Source: an uncultured Roseburia sp. (GTDB lineage: Bacteria > Bacillota > Clostridia > Lachnospirales > Lachnospiraceae). From it: 15,306 bases of DNA. Of this stretch, positions 1 through 7,494 are shown one piece after another. Position 1 is the first letter of the stretch. Each line of letters begins with the position of its first letter. The notes below the pieces were generated by a model. The model had not been told where the DNA came from, ran no database searches, and worked only from the letters and a program-made list of their open reading frames with translations. A program made the position numbers and the translations under genes. The stretch lies in contig CAKRCJ010000024.1 in NCBI GenBank assembly GCA_934307185.1, positions 1 through 15,306 of the forward strand. The letters are read 5' to 3'.

Positions 1-1118
1 TATGGGTGGCAGCCATATTCGCCGGCGGAATATGCACCGCTTCTTTTTCCCTGATTTTCATAAACATCAATCCAGCGGTTCTCAAAGCCTTCTTTTACTT
101 TGCTTACATATTCCTCTCCCAATGGTGCAAGTGCCTTTAATACGGTTTCTTTTGCTTCCTCAAATGGGATTTTCTTTGCCATATCCGGAATCATCGGCGT
201 ATAAATATCGTACATATGAAGCTCGTCTAATCTCAGACACTTTTTGCGCAGTGCTACATAGGCATGCATTTTGTCAAGATTTTTATTCACGGTATCAATC
301 AGGTTATGATATACGCTTGGAGAAACATTATTTGCATCTACTGCACATTCTAAAGTAGAGTTGTATTTTCTCGCTTTTGCATAAAAAATCTGCTGCTTAA
401 TATTGCCGCTGTAAAGGCTTGCGGACGTATTTAAAAACTGCTTATAGGTTCCATACATTGCATCAAATGCATCTTTTCTTACACGACGGTCAGCAGACTG
501 TAAAAACTGACCGTAGCGTCCCGGAGTAAGACGTACCAGTTCCCCGTTCTCATCCTTAATTTCCGGTAATACCATATCTGCATTATTTAAAATGGAAAAT
601 GTATCTGCCGGTGTCTGGCTCATCTCTGCGGTCATTGCAATGAGCTTTTCCATCTCTGAAGAAAGACAATGCTCCTTCATACGGCGGATTTCCGCAATCT
701 GTTTTTTGTATAATAAAAGGTCTGGCTGTTCCTTGTAAAATGCCTCTAATGTCTCCTCTGATGCCGCAATAATTTCCGGGTCAACAAATGCTGTTTTACT
801 TCCCATTGCAGCATAAACAGAATAAACCTTTGCTGACATTGCCTGATGTGCTGTATTTGTCTGGTCTTCGTCAAAAAGACGCTCTGCATAACTGAATGCA
901 AGGCTTACCTTTTCGCCTGCTGCCGCAAGGTCACTTAATACGTTCAGCAGATTTGCTGCACTTTCTGTCACTTTTCCTTCGTATGCTGCGATTCTTTCTA
1001 CAATCCCATTAATCGTTTTTAATTCGTTCTCCCACGTTTCGTCACTTGGGTACATGTCTTTCAAATTCCATGTATCTTCTTCTTTTACTTCACTTCTTTT
1101 TAATAATTCAGATGCCAT
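1..1118 (-). CDS. pepF: Oligoendopeptidase F, M3B family (N-terminal 372 residues, truncated by window edge)
   Basis: Cytoplasmic zinc metallopeptidase that cleaves medium-length oligopeptides. It reads on the minus strand from an ATG at 1118 (MASELLKRSEV), preceded by a GAGGAAGG-type ribosome binding site. The visible 372 residues hold the helical N-terminal lobe, with family-typical stretches such as TPGRYGQFLQSADRRVRKDA, then YAKARKYNSTLECAV, and near the window edge GKRSGAYSAGEYGCHPY, which matches the conserved GKRSGAY segment of PepF. About 600 residues are usual, so roughly 230 are missing. The HExxH zinc motif should lie beyond position 1 and cannot be confirmed here. The gene is divergent from rqcH across about 210 bp, with no sign of frameshift. 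The M3B assignment is strong from sequence recognition; the exact peptide specificity is not known. Confidence 0.93.
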   Translation of the reverse strand, partial: MASELLKRSEVKEEDTWNLKDMYPSDETWENELKTINGIVERIAAYEGKVTESAANLLNVLSDLAAAGEKVSLAFSYAERLFDEDQTNTAHQAMSAKVYSVYAAMGSKTAFVDPEIIAASEETLEAFYKEQPDLLLYKKQIAEIRRMKEHCLSSEMEKLIAMTAEMSQTPADTFSILNNADMVLPEIKDENGELVRLTPGRYGQFLQSADRRVRKDAFDAMYGTYKQFLNTSASLYSGNIKQQIFYAKARKYNSTLECAVDANNVSPSVYHNLIDTVNKNLDKMHAYVALRKKCLRLDELHMYDIYTPMIPDMAKKIPFEEAKETVLKALAPLGEEYVSKVKEGFENRWIDVYENQGKRSGAYSAGEYGCHP

Positions 1119-1182
1119 GTATTTTTCCTTCCTCATCATTTATTTTTTCTTTTTCCACCTTATCACAGAACACCCGCTTTTT

Positions 1183-1210
1183 CAAATACAGATTTCACAT
1201 TACTTGTCAA
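1183..1210 (-). promoter_or_regulatory. Candidate sigma-A promoter for pepF (good -35, weak -10)
   Basis: On the minus strand a perfect TTGACA (1210-1205) is followed after 16 bp by TATTTG (1188-1183), which matches the -10 consensus at only three positions. It sits about 65 bp upstream of the pepF start. The -35 overlaps the -35 of the divergent rqcH promoter. The -10 assignment is uncertain. Confidence 0.35.
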
Positions 1211-1232
1211 TCAACATCCAATCCGCTATAAT
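1204..1232 (+). promoter_or_regulatory. Sigma-A promoter of rqcH
   Basis: TTGTCA (1204-1209), a 17-bp spacer and a perfect TATAAT (1227-1232). Transcription would start near 1239, giving a leader of about 90 nt before the rqcH start codon. This is one of the best promoter matches in the window. Confidence 0.8.
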
Positions 1233-1329
1233 AACTCTGTTACAGAAATTGTGCGGACTTTGGAAATTCCTGTTTGCCATGCGCCTCACAATCCTCTGGT
1301 TATTAAATATAAGAATAGGAGTAATTACA

Positions 1330-3072
1330 ATGGCTCTTGATGGATTTGTCATTTCAAATATAGTATATGAACTCAATAACACAATTTTAAATGCAAAAAT
1401 CAGTAAAATCGCACAACCGGAAAGTGACGAACTGTTGTTCACTTGCAAAGGAAGTAACGGTCAGTACCGTCTTGCCATGTCAGCAAGTGCGTCTTTGCCG
1501 TTTCTTTATCTGACGGACCAGAATAAGCCAAGCCCGATGACAGCACCGAATTTCTGCATGGTTTTAAGAAAGCACATCGCAAATGGCAGAATTGTAAAGA
1601 TTTATCAGCCGCACATGGAACGTATTATTCATTTTGACATTGAGCATCTTGACGAAATGGGTGATTTGTGCCGGAAAACACTGATTGTCGAATTAATGGG
1701 AAAACACAGTAATATTATTTTCTGCAACAGCGATGGAAAAATCATTGACAGCATCAAGCGGGTTTCTTCGATGATGAGTTCCCTCCGCGAAGTGCTGCCC
1801 GGAAGGGATTACTGCATTCCGGCAACGCAGGAGGATCGTTTGAATCCGTTGGAAGTAACGGAGGAAGCTTTTATGGATACTGTCATGAAAAAACCGCTTT
1901 CCATCACAAAAGCACTCTATTCTTCCTTTACCGGACTAAGCCCTCTCCTTGCATCGGAAATCTGTTACCGCAGCTCGATTGACGGAGATATGCCGGTCGA
2001 CTCTTTGGATAAAAATGGAAAAAAACATTTGTTCAATAACCTGATGTGGATGATGGATGATATAAAAAACAATAACTATAAACCAAATATTATTTTTAAT
2101 GGGAAAGAACCTGTCGATTTTTCCTGCGTTGCATTAACCCAGTTTGCAGACTATGAAGCCAAGGAATTTGACTCTGTTTCTGCTGTTTTAGAGGAATATT
2201 ATGCCTCTAAAAATGTATATACAAGAATACGCCAGAAATCGGTCGATTTAAGAAAAATTGTATCCACCGCCTTAGAGCGCAACCGTAAAAAATACCAGCT
2301 TCAGGAAAAACAGTTAAAGGATACCGAAAAGCGTGAAAAATATAAAGTTTATGGGGAATTAATCCACACCTACGGATATGGTCTAGAAGAAGGTGCAAAA
2401 AAACTGGAAGCTCTCAATTATTACACCAATGAAATGATCACTATTCCATTGGATCCGCAGCTTGATGCGAAAGAAAATGCGCAGAAGTATTTCGACAAAT
2501 ATAATAAAATGAAGCGTACCTTTGAGGCACTCACTACACTGACGGAGGAAACAAAAACAGAGATTGCCCACTTAGAGAGCATCTCCACTGCACTTGACAT
2601 TGCATTATCCGAAGATGATTTGGTTCAGATTAAAGAAGAATTAATGGAATATGGCTATGTGAAACGGAAAAAGACCGACAAAAAAGCAAAAATAAAAAGT
2701 AAACCGTTCCATTACCGTTCCACAGACGGCTATGACATTTACGTTGGAAAAAATAATTACCAGAACGATGAACTTACCTTTAAATTTGCAACCGGAAATG
2801 ACTGGTGGTTTCATGCAAAAGGAATGCCTGGTTCCCATGTTATTGTAAAATCCAATAATGAAGAACTTCCGGACCGTGTATTTGAGGAAGCCGGAATGCT
2901 TGCCGGCTTTTACTCCAAAGGACGTGATGCAGAGAAGGTGGAAATCGATTATCTCCAGAAAAAGAATGTAAAAAAACCAAATGGTGCTGCACCGGGCTTT
3001 GTCGTTTACTACACGAACTACTCGCTGACCATCCACCCGGATATTTCGGGAATAACACTTGTTTCGGATTAA
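1330..3072 (+). CDS. rqcH: RqcH, NFACT-family ribosome quality control factor (Rqc2/NEMF homologue)
   Basis: Binds the peptidyl-tRNA-blocked 50S subunit after ribosome rescue and recruits tRNA-Ala to add C-terminal alanine tails that mark stalled nascent chains for degradation. Older annotations call this family fibronectin-binding protein. The start is the ATG at 1330 (MALDGFVISNIVYELN), with AGGAG at 1317-1321; the frame is open further upstream, but that part precedes the promoter and is not family-like. It is 580 residues, close to the B. subtilis protein. Visible parts: NFACT-N (about 1-280) with NFCMVLRKH at 74-82 and LMGKHSNII; a long charged coiled coil (about 290-440); and a C-terminal NFACT-R domain with DWWFHAKGMPGSHVI starting at residue 491. 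The pair at 97-98 is Glu-Arg where I recall Asp-Arg in B. subtilis. It is monocistronic and convergent with the permease gene downstream. Confidence 0.93.
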   Translation: MALDGFVISNIVYELNNTILNAKISKIAQPESDELLFTCKGSNGQYRLAMSASASLPFLYLTDQNKPSPMTAPNFCMVLRKHIANGRIVKIYQPHMERIIHFDIEHLDEMGDLCRKTLIVELMGKHSNIIFCNSDGKIIDSIKRVSSMMSSLREVLPGRDYCIPATQEDRLNPLEVTEEAFMDTVMKKPLSITKALYSSFTGLSPLLASEICYRSSIDGDMPVDSLDKNGKKHLFNNLMWMMDDIKNNNYKPNIIFNGKEPVDFSCVALTQFADYEAKEFDSVSAVLEEYYASKNVYTRIRQKSVDLRKIVSTALERNRKKYQLQEKQLKDTEKREKYKVYGELIHTYGYGLEEGAKKLEALNYYTNEMITIPLDPQLDAKENAQKYFDKYNKMKRTFEALTTLTEETKTEIAHLESISTALDIALSEDDLVQIKEELMEYGYVKRKKTDKKAKIKSKPFHYRSTDGYDIYVGKNNYQNDELTFKFATGNDWWFHAKGMPGSHVIVKSNNEELPDRVFEEAGMLAGFYSKGRDAEKVEIDYLQKKNVKKPNGAAPGFVVYYTNYSLTIHPDISGITLVSD

Positions 3073-3199
3073 AGTTTGGCAATATTGTGCAAAATGAACA
3101 AAATCATCGAAGACACGCTCTCGCTGCCTGCCGCTCGCAGCGGTTCTTGGCGACCAGAATACGGTCGCCAAGAACCGGCAGCGTCAGAAGCCAAATTTT
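3071..3199. repeat. Nested inverted-repeat element between convergent genes (REP/MITE-like or structured RNA)
   Basis: The 132-bp gap between rqcH and the permease gene is almost filled by nested complementarity. A perfect 15-bp stem (3141-3155 with 3163-3177) has a 7-nt loop. Left of it, CTGC/GCAG at 3128-3131 and 3137-3140 can form a small hairpin. Both are enclosed by CGCTGC (3122-3127) pairing with GCAGCG (3178-3183). Outer ends 3071-3080 and 3190-3199 are inverted repeats matching at 9 of 10 positions, and the left one overlaps the rqcH stop codon. The core is far more GC-rich than its surroundings. No T-tract follows the long stem on either strand, so it is not a classical intrinsic terminator. 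The structure is read directly; the REP/MITE idea is inference because only one copy is in the window. Confidence 0.75.
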
Positions 3200-3204
3200 G
3201 AAAC

Positions 3205-5766
3205 TCACTCCCGCCGAATGCGCTCCACAATACTCTCCCCGCTCATTTTCTTATACTCATAATAAGGAATGAGCACTGCGAGAATAAATAATACCGGCAT
3301 CATGCAGATACACGGCAGGATTGTCACATGCATCTGAAAGAAAAACGCCTGTCCTATCGTATGCGTCAACAGTTTTTCGGAGACAAAGTACACGAGCAAA
3401 ATGGCAATGAAAAACGCTCCGATAAAATAAATACAGCCCTCTGCGATTAACATTTTAATAATCTGCGCTCTTGTCATTCCGACTGCCTCAAGCAGGGTTA
3501 ATTCCCGCTTTCTCGACAGCACAGAGGTTGCCGTCGTGTTGAAAAAGTTCATAACGGCAATGGAAAAAAGAACCAGCACAAGAAATGCTCCGATAGAATA
3601 ATATTTGTCAACATATTTCTGAAAGCTTTCCTTCATTGCCAGAACAGAAAAAACGTTGAGCATATCATTTTCCTTTAAGACCGTTTCTTCCAGATATTTT
3701 TGAACCTGCTTCTCCTGCCCCTTCTGTGCATCTAAAATGCCGTACATTGCGCCGTCAATTCCGGTGTATTTGATAAACTCTTTCTCCGGCACCATCACTG
3801 TAACATAGAGCATATCGGCATATGGATAGTCAATCGCATAAGGCATCATTGCCTCGCCCAGTACCGTGTAATTTTTTTCTTTTCCGCTTTGATACCGCAT
3901 CAGAAAAGCATCTCCCGGTTTATAATATGAATTATTTTCCTCGTCCAGATACCTGCTGTAATCCACAAGCACATAATCCCCTGATGCAAAATCCGACCAT
4001 TCACACGGCTTTTCTTTCCATTCCAGTTTATCGAAAACAGCTTCGCTGATACCGAGGAAATGAAGGTTTACCTCTCCTGACTTCTGAAGGTTCTCCCATT
4101 CCTTTTTCTCATACGCAGTCCAGTTTGACTGGAATTGTCCGGCAAACTGGTTCCAGGTGTCCATCAGACGGCTCTCCGCTTTATGCTTCTCCGGGGAGTA
4201 ATACACATATCCGGTTGTCTTTTTGTAAGGACAGGCATCTAACTGTTCCCTCACTTCCTCTGTCACACCCTCAAAATTTGTGGTCAAAGCGTAGCTTGTC
4301 ATCTGGTCAATCTGAAAATCGGATGCCAGAAATGTCTTCTGGTAGGAAGAAAAATCATAACCGGTTACAAGCATGACAATGCAGTTTACAACAAACATGG
4401 ACAACGCAATGGATAACATGACCACAATGCCTTTTTCCCAGCTGTTGTGCATATTTTTCACTGCCATTCCAAACCAGCCTGCAGAAAAATCCCTGCTTTT
4501 TCTGCCTGATTTTCTTCTCTGCGTGGTATCACTTTCCGACAGGCAGAGTGCCTCTACCGGAGACACCCTTTCCACCATACGGCATGCCTGAAAGCAGGAA
4601 AAATATACGGTAATCAGTGTAAAAACCGCTGCTACGGCAAATAAAACCGGATTGGCATTCACAACTACAACCGGAGATGATACCTGCTGTGCGGTTACCG
4701 CGCTCTCCGCATTTAAGGAAGGTGCCATGCACACCGCTGCAAAATAACCTGCTAAAATACCAAGCGGTATCCCAACCGCAGAAAGAAAAAATGCCTGTAA
4801 GCGCACAATTTTTTTCAACTGCTTTCCGGTCATACCGATATTTTTCAAAAGACCATACGCCCTTATATCTGTCCGCACCGAAAGACTGAACACATTATAA
4901 ACAATAAGATAACCTGCCAGCATAATAAAAAGCACCAATATGAAAAGCGACTGAAACGAAAAGGTATCCTCGTCCATCCAGTCATATGCCGGATTTACCT
5001 CAAATTTATTTTGTGCATCCCAAAGTCCTGCTGTTTCTGACAAATTATCGGTCTTTTTCTGCAAATTCCACAGGTTTTTGTACCAGACCGCATACTCATA
5101 GCTTCCATTATAATTGCCATTTGCAATCTCCTCCTCAGTTGGTGAACTGGTGTTCTTTTTTGCATAATCCTTCGATACAAAAAGAAGCTGTGACAGTACC
5201 GCCTTATCCCCTTTCCAGAAGCCGGACACGACAAATTCATCTGTTTCTATTTTCTTTGTAACATCATTCTTTTCCCAGCTGATAGTGATTGTCTGTCCAA
5301 TCTTATGCGGCAGTCCGAGTCTATCCAGTATCAGGCTGCTCACTGCAATTTCATTTTCCTTTTGCGGAAGCTTCCCGGTTGTCGGCAGACAATTATAGCT
5401 TTCTGCCATCGATGCATCTGCATAGCGCACCTCAGTAGAAAAAGCAAATTCCGAATTCATGCCACTTCCTAAAAAAATCCCCTCTCCATACCGGGTAATG
5501 TCCTGATTTTGCTCCAATGCCTGTGGCACACGCTCTGCCTGCTCCTTTGTCAAATCCTGGACTATTGCGTGTGAGGCATTCATAAACTGCCTGATATCCG
5601 TTGCCCGTTTTGAGAGAAGCAGTGACTCTGCCCCGGTAAAAAGACTCGTAAAAAGCAACGCCGTAAGAAAAATAGCAATAACTGCTATCCCATTGCGTTT
5701 CCGGTTCATTTTCAGAAAACGTGCGGTGATAAGACGCAGTGTTTCCCCATTTTCTACTTTTGCCAT
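3205..5766 (-). CDS. ABC transporter permease, FtsX/MacB-like, 853 residues
   Basis: Membrane subunit of an ABC system, partner of the ATPase whose 3' end it overlaps by 13 bp (translational coupling). Its ATG at 5766 has an AGGGGGTG ribosome binding site a few bases upstream. I see eight likely membrane segments, near residues 26-46, 270-294, 326-347, 371-395, 446-469, 724-745, 776-797 and 813-835. They form two repeats of one helix, a large extracytoplasmic domain (about 47-269 and 470-723) and three helices. Each repeat carries the FtsX signature after its second helix (RAYGLLKNIGMTGKQLKKI from 302, and RKRELTLLEAVGMTRAQIIK from 752). Such permeases rarely pump small molecules across the membrane alone; many act on peptides, lipoproteins or envelope-bound antibiotics. 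With a two-component system upstream, peptide-antibiotic sensing or resistance is the best guess. The substrate cannot be told. It is longer than BceB-type permeases (about 650). Confidence 0.88.
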   Translation of the reverse strand: MAKVENGETLRLITARFLKMNRKRNGIAVIAIFLTALLFTSLFTGAESLLLSKRATDIRQFMNASHAIVQDLTKEQAERVPQALEQNQDITRYGEGIFLGSGMNSEFAFSTEVRYADASMAESYNCLPTTGKLPQKENEIAVSSLILDRLGLPHKIGQTITISWEKNDVTKKIETDEFVVSGFWKGDKAVLSQLLFVSKDYAKKNTSSPTEEEIANGNYNGSYEYAVWYKNLWNLQKKTDNLSETAGLWDAQNKFEVNPAYDWMDEDTFSFQSLFILVLFIMLAGYLIVYNVFSLSVRTDIRAYGLLKNIGMTGKQLKKIVRLQAFFLSAVGIPLGILAGYFAAVCMAPSLNAESAVTAQQVSSPVVVVNANPVLFAVAAVFTLITVYFSCFQACRMVERVSPVEALCLSESDTTQRRKSGRKSRDFSAGWFGMAVKNMHNSWEKGIVVMLSIALSMFVVNCIVMLVTGYDFSSYQKTFLASDFQIDQMTSYALTTNFEGVTEEVREQLDACPYKKTTGYVYYSPEKHKAESRLMDTWNQFAGQFQSNWTAYEKKEWENLQKSGEVNLHFLGISEAVFDKLEWKEKPCEWSDFASGDYVLVDYSRYLDEENNSYYKPGDAFLMRYQSGKEKNYTVLGEAMMPYAIDYPYADMLYVTVMVPEKEFIKYTGIDGAMYGILDAQKGQEKQVQKYLEETVLKENDMLNVFSVLAMKESFQKYVDKYYSIGAFLVLVLFSIAVMNFFNTTATSVLSRKRELTLLEAVGMTRAQIIKMLIAEGCIYFIGAFFIAILLVYFVSEKLLTHTIGQAFFFQMHVTILPCICMMPVLFILAVLIPYYEYKKMSGESIVERIRRE

Positions 5767-6461
5767 GAAATCACCCCCTGCCCTGCCTCATTGCTGTCGG
5801 AAGCGATTTTACCGTCCTCAATTCTTAAAATACGGTCTGCCATCTGCGCAATTTCCTCATTATGCGTTATCATTACGATGGTCTGATGAAATCTGTTTCC
5901 TGTAATTTTTAACAGTCCGAGTACATCCTGCGAGGTTTTTGAGTCTAAATTTCCGGTCGGCTCATCTGCTAAAAGTATGGCAGGCTTTGCGGCGAGCGCC
6001 CTTGCAATTGCCACCCTCTGCTGCTGTCCGCCGGATAGCTCCACCGGAAGCCGGTTTAGCTTATCAGACAGCCCGAGCGTTGTTACGATTTCATCCAGAT
6101 ATTTCTTTTCAGGTGTTTTTCCGTCCAGCTTTATCGGTAAAATAATATTTTCCCATACAGTGAGCATCGGCACAAGGTTGTACTGCTGAAAGACAAAACC
6201 GATATTTCTTCGCCGGAAAATCGTCAGCTCATCCGCACTCATATCATTTATTTTCTGTCCATCCACAACAACTGTTCCCGATGTCGGGTTGTCCAGCCCA
6301 CCAATCATATGTAATAATGTTGATTTTCCGCTGCCGGACGTACCGACAATTGTCATAAAATCTCCCTTTTCCACAGAAATGCTTACATTATCCAATGCGA
6401 CTACTTCTGTCTCTCCCCTGCCATATACTTTCCTTAAATCATGTGTTTCCAAAATTATCAT
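5754..6461 (-). CDS. ABC transporter ATP-binding protein, MacB/LolD/BceA type
   Basis: ATPase that powers the adjacent FtsX-type permease at the cytoplasmic face. It has 235 residues from the ATG at 6461; a GTG at 6464 is an alternative, and AAAGGA lies just upstream of both. All motifs are intact: Walker A GTSGSGKST (40-48), Q-loop FQQYNLVP (91-98), signature LSGGQQQRV (142-150), Walker B ILLADEP (162-168) with catalytic Glu167, D-loop NLDS (171-174) and switch His200. The VPMLTVWENIILP stretch and the DEPTGNLDS pattern are typical of the MacB/LolD/BceA subfamily that pairs with FtsX permeases. The 127-bp gap to the kinase gene upstream holds overlapping hairpins that could control transporter expression. 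Confidence 0.93.
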   Translation of the reverse strand: MIILETHDLRKVYGRGETEVVALDNVSISVEKGDFMTIVGTSGSGKSTLLHMIGGLDNPTSGTVVVDGQKINDMSADELTIFRRRNIGFVFQQYNLVPMLTVWENIILPIKLDGKTPEKKYLDEIVTTLGLSDKLNRLPVELSGGQQQRVAIARALAAKPAILLADEPTGNLDSKTSQDVLGLLKITGNRFHQTIVMITHNEEIAQMADRILRIEDGKIASDSNEAGQGVISWQK

Positions 6462-6483
6462 CACACATCGTCCTTTCTTATTT

Positions 6484-6532
6484 CAGACTTTTTTGTATGC
6501 AAAAAAGGTCTGTATTTTTTACAATACAAACC
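6484..6532 (-). promoter_or_regulatory. Putative transcription attenuator (terminator versus anti-terminator hairpin) ahead of the ABC genes
   Basis: Read on the minus strand, 6532-6523 pairs with 6516-6507 (10 bp, one G-U, 6-nt loop) and is followed directly by six T residues (6506-6501): a textbook intrinsic terminator. A second stem, 6512-6508 plus 6506-6500 with 6495-6484 (12 bp, one bulged C, 4-nt loop), uses the 3' arm and the T-tract of the first, so the two cannot form together. The ATPase ribosome binding site follows about 10 nt later. Only about 40 nt separate the T-tract from the ATPase start, which leaves no room for another promoter, so transcripts must read through. Pairing is seen directly; the regulatory role is inferred. 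Confidence 0.6.
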
Positions 6533-6588
6533 TTATCAGTCAGATGTCTCCAACTTGTTTCCAGAAAATAACAAAACAGATACTTTTC

Positions 6589-7494
6589 CTAATTTTCCAC
6601 TTCCACCGGAAGAAAGACAGAGAATACCGTTCCCTTTCCTTTCCCGGACTTCACTTTGATATAGCCCCGCTGCTGTTCTGTCATATATCTTGAAAGATAT
6701 AATCCAATTCCGACTCCGGGCAGCTTTGCCACATCAGGACTCCGGTAAAACCTTGTAAAAATATTCGGGATTTCCTCCTCCCGGATACCAATTCCGGTAT
6801 CCGAAATGTCAATTCTTGCAAAAAAAGAATACTGCTGTACGGTTATCGCGACTGCTCCGCCCTCCGGCGTATATTTTATGGCATTGTCCACGATATTTCC
6901 GACCGCCTCAATCGTCCATTTCAAATCAAAAACTGCCGTCTCTTCCGTCCGGGCTGCCGTAAAGGTAAGCTTTTTCTGCTCTGCGCTGTTTTTATAATTC
7001 TTCCAGACTGCACTTAGCAGCTCATTTAACGGTGTTTCTTTCGGATGAACTGTGATGATGCCGTTCTCCATCCGCGAAAGCTTTACCAGTGACTGTACTA
7101 AAAAATCAAGCTTTTCCGTTTCCTCAGAGATAGTTAAAACAAACTTATTCTCCCCGCAGTTTTCCTCCAAAAGCCCGGTGTAAAGCTTCAAATTCGAGAT
7201 AGGCGTGAGCGTCTGATGTGCAATGTCAGAGATTAATTTCTGAACGACCTCCTTCTGCTCTTTCTGCTTTTCCACGGAAAGCTCACTGCCTTCCAGATAT
7301 CTTTTAAAGGTGTTCTCAAACAGGGATATTTTTTCCTCCGAGATATCTGAAACCGCATAATCTCCCGCGATGGTGCTGTCTAACATATGCTGTAGGCGGG
7401 AAAAAAGCCGGCTTTCTTTTTTGTGATAATAAAAAGAAAAGCAGACATAAGAACACAAAATACCGGCTGCCATTCCAAGTAATACTCCCATCAT
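6589..7494 (-). CDS. Sensor histidine kinase, short single-membrane-segment type
   Basis: Membrane kinase partner of the response regulator encoded just upstream. I place the start at the ATG at 7494, which overlaps the regulator stop as ATGA, with GAGGA immediately before it; an ATG at 7491 or a TTG at 7512 are possible. The 301 residues have one membrane helix at the N terminus (about 2-23) and no extracytoplasmic sensor domain, so it probably receives its signal from a membrane partner such as the ABC permease. The dimerisation domain has phospho-acceptor His93 in DIAHQTLTP, with Gln where most HisKA proteins have Glu or Asp. The ATPase domain is complete: N-box with Asn200 and Asn204, DTGIG at 232-236, F-box IFTRFYRS, and G2 box GVGIGL at 260-265. 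Its specific stimulus cannot be read from the sequence. Confidence 0.9.
   Translation of the reverse strand: MMGVLLGMAAGILCSYVCFSFYYHKKESRLFSRLQHMLDSTIAGDYAVSDISEEKISLFENTFKRYLEGSELSVEKQKEQKEVVQKLISDIAHQTLTPISNLKLYTGLLEENCGENKFVLTISEETEKLDFLVQSLVKLSRMENGIITVHPKETPLNELLSAVWKNYKNSAEQKKLTFTAARTEETAVFDLKWTIEAVGNIVDNAIKYTPEGGAVAITVQQYSFFARIDISDTGIGIREEEIPNIFTRFYRSPDVAKLPGVGIGLYLSRYMTEQQRGYIKVKSGKGKGTVFSVFLPVEVEN

Noticed and set aside
2..358. 118-residue plus-strand open frame at the window start
   Set aside because: It is antisense to the well-supported pepF coding region.
1054..1329. N-terminal extension of rqcH by 92 residues
   Set aside because: The extension covers the promoter and the start of the divergent pepF gene, is hydrophobic low-complexity sequence, and the family starts at MALDGF; the ATG at 1330 has a good ribosome binding site.
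2641..3171. 176-residue open frame on the minus strand across the 3' end of rqcH
   Set aside because: It lies antisense to the conserved NFACT-R domain and runs into the palindromic element; no recognisable protein family and no credible start signal.
3141..3177. 15-bp hairpin as an ordinary intrinsic terminator for rqcH or the permease gene
   Set aside because: No T-tract follows the stem on either strand. It may still slow polymerase, but it is better described as part of a larger nested repeat.
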